A stretch of 61,859 nucleotides of DNA from Candidatus Hydrogenedens sp. (GTDB lineage: Bacteria; Hydrogenedentota; Hydrogenedentia; Hydrogenedentales; Hydrogenedentaceae): positions 1-61,859 of the forward strand of contig DAOSBX010000011.1 of the NCBI GenBank assembly GCA_035361075.1, given 5' to 3'. The translations under genes were made by a program, and so were the position numbers. The notes under the pieces are model-generated. The model searched no databases. It worked only from the letters and a program-made list of their open reading frames with translations, and was not told the DNA's origin. Positions within the stretch are counted from its first letter, which is position 1, and each line of letters opens with the position of its first letter. Below are positions 60,367 through 61,859 of the stretch, piece by piece.

Positions 60367-61734
60367 TTATGAGAGTACTTGTTGGATAGTTTCCTTTAGT
60401 TTAGCTTCAGTGGATGGTGGACAGCCTGCGGATGAAGGTTCGTAACCACCTTGTTTAAATGACTCTTCTGTACAGATATAAGATGGACCGCAGTCGCCGT
60501 AGGCTCCGACAAGGACGGTTCGGTCTGGCACACATCTTTGTGCAAAGAGTTGATACTCTATCATCGGTTCACCTGGCAAATGAAGTATCGATACACTACC
60601 AATATGTAATGCACTAATCGGAATAGGGATAGTATCCGCACGTTTCTGCCATGCAATTTCCATCGCAGACCCAATACGATAGTTGGGTTCTTTTGTTGTA
60701 TCATTTAAGTTCTTCTCTAAACTTTCCTGTGAATAATCGCCGTCTGTTCTATGTCCAAATATTAGAGGAATAGTTTTTAATTTAATGTTAGTAATACTTT
60801 CTTTTTGCAAAGATTGGACAGAGTTCTGCATTGCAGTGAGCATTCGTTGGTATAATTGCTCCCGTGCTTCTGGTGTTCCATTATTATATTTACCTGCTGC
60901 AATATCACCGGCACAACCTGTGAAATATATATGAGGTACACCTTCATCCGTTTCCATTTGTTCTCGAGCCATCCCAGGGAAGTCGTAGCTTGCACGTGTA
61001 TCGCCATAGAAACTTTGTGGATGGGTTGCGTAAAAGTGTAATCGTGCAAGTGGTTTCCCCTTTTTTGATGTGAAACTTAATGTCCGTAGGTATGGGTCTA
61101 TTAACCCTTCTGGGGCTTCAATCAACACTGGGTCTTTACATGAGCTGAATCGTGTAAGGCATTTGCCATCTGGCTGAAGTATTCGTCGACTGGACGCAAC
61201 CTTCTCTACCTTTGCAGAACCTACTTCAATAGCGTTGCAGGGGGTAAGTGATGACACCGCTTTCTTTACTGCCTTAACTATATTTTGGAATATTGGCTCA
61301 AAGGCTTCTTTCGCAGGGAAAGGCGGTGGATTTTCTATTTTGGCAAGAACTTCGTAGATATTATCATTACACATCGGTGCAGTATGTTGATGAACGGTGT
61401 TTACAAATACAGCGTTTGGGTCTGTTTTCACTGCTTTTGCAATCATCTCGCGAAGTTTATAATAAGAGTTATTAATAATCTCACACCAGTCGATAACACA
61501 TAGGACATATCGTTTATGATTTTCTTCAATAATAATTCCCTTTGCAAGTAACGGATGCTCAATTTTATCTAATGGTTTATAACTTGGATACCATGGAGTA
61601 CCTAATGGCGGAGTTGCGTCTGTTTTAAATGTGGCTACGCGGAGATGAACATCAGCAGAGCCTCGACGCATAATACTCCATGAAACTAAGGATAACGATG
61701 TTACGCTCTTTTTTAAGAAAGATCTTCGATTCAT
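60367..61734 (-). CDS. Tat-exported neutral/alkaline ceramidase-like hydrolase
   Basis: A 455-aa protein with a twin-arginine signal (NRRSFLKKS, residues 2-10) and the fold of the neutral/alkaline non-lysosomal ceramidase N-terminal domain: VNTVHQHTAP (zinc ligands), HFYATHPQSFYG, FTGCAGDIAAGKYN and LHLPGEPMIEYQLFA. True ceramidases are longer (about 650 aa) and have a C-terminal domain that is missing here, so the substrate may be another amide or ester. PVC-type genomes hold many such proteins. GTAGGAG precedes the ATG. Confidence 0.85.
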   Translation of the reverse strand: MNRRSFLKKSVTSLSLVSWSIMRRGSADVHLRVATFKTDATPPLGTPWYPSYKPLDKIEHPLLAKGIIIEENHKRYVLCVIDWCEIINNSYYKLREMIAKAVKTDPNAVFVNTVHQHTAPMCNDNIYEVLAKIENPPPFPAKEAFEPIFQNIVKAVKKAVSSLTPCNAIEVGSAKVEKVASSRRILQPDGKCLTRFSSCKDPVLIEAPEGLIDPYLRTLSFTSKKGKPLARLHFYATHPQSFYGDTRASYDFPGMAREQMETDEGVPHIYFTGCAGDIAAGKYNNGTPEAREQLYQRMLTAMQNSVQSLQKESITNIKLKTIPLIFGHRTDGDYSQESLEKNLNDTTKEPNYRIGSAMEIAWQKRADTIPIPISALHIGSVSILHLPGEPMIEYQLFAQRCVPDRTVLVGAYGDCGPSYICTEESFKQGGYEPSSAGCPPSTEAKLKETIQQVLS

Positions 61735-61859
61735 AACATACTCCTACTGTAAAATTTGTAATTTTTATTAAAATCTATTTTCCTTTATTTCATAACTTAT
61801 TTTCGAGGTTTAGTATATCTTTATTAACTATTGCATTTAAAAGTATAGCAAAAAATAAA

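Overview
This AT-rich window looks like a chromosomal segment of an uncultivated, Gram-negative-type bacterium, probably Candidatus Hydrogenedentota or a neighbour in the Planctomycetota/Lentisphaerota/Sumerlaeota sphere. The lineage is an inference. It rests on a prepilin-like DUF1559-type protein, many secreted or Tat-exported sugar-related enzymes (Hyi-like isomerase, Gfo/Idh/MocA, ThuA, ceramidase-like, FG-GAP/PL11-like, GH9-like), and a secreted multidomain protein ending in an EG(TP/VV)-rich linker followed by a doubled EF-hand/dockerin-like tail. No 16S rRNA gene is present to settle it.

Layout. 1-7.7 kb: end of a secreted-protein gene, a Tat-exported sugar isomerase, a prepilin-like protein, and a two-gene unit (Gfo/Idh/MocA oxidoreductase, then a giant ThuA-HEAT protein). 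8-15 kb: a LOG-family protein, a fused membrane/spermidine-synthase-like protein, an NSS Na+ symporter with a 44-aa MetS-like partner, and a photolyase facing a short TspO. 15.4-24.6 kb: the 1127-aa surface protein with a 72-bp tandem repeat, a PhoD-like metallophosphatase, a TPR protein and a GT-C-type membrane glycosyltransferase. 24.6-26.1 kb: a solitary AAA_14/DUF4143 ATPase bracketed by two 43-bp direct repeats, each a palindrome plus a half-site at identical spacing; this is the most unusual structure in the window. 26-33 kb: an SDR, a protein with an internal duplication, a membrane-anchored metallopeptidase, a ThuA plus alpha/alpha-barrel pair, and a CcrM/HinfI-like type II restriction-modification pair.

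33-48 kb is mostly housekeeping on the plus strand: aroF-type DAHP synthase, scpB, an RluB-type pseudouridine synthase, eno, an ftsB-like gene, then the overlapping series phoH-pgpH-ybeY-CNNM-CNNM. Facing it on the minus strand (48.4-52.7 kb) is a membrane-microdomain operon: long NfeD protease, a small helical protein, short NfeD, FloA, and a proline-rich membrane protein. 53-56.4 kb holds a 2Fe-2S ferredoxin, tRNA-Pro(GGG), a MerR regulator and groES-groEL behind a CIRCE operator. 56.5-61.7 kb returns to carbohydrate functions: an FG-GAP/PL11-like protein, a GlgX-type debranching enzyme and a Tat-exported ceramidase-like hydrolase.

Genes end in several places at strong hairpins (1501-1529, 2594-2625, 15356-15380, 56385-56418). 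No CRISPR array, transposase, integrase or rRNA gene was seen. All functional calls come from reading motifs by eye; no database search was run.
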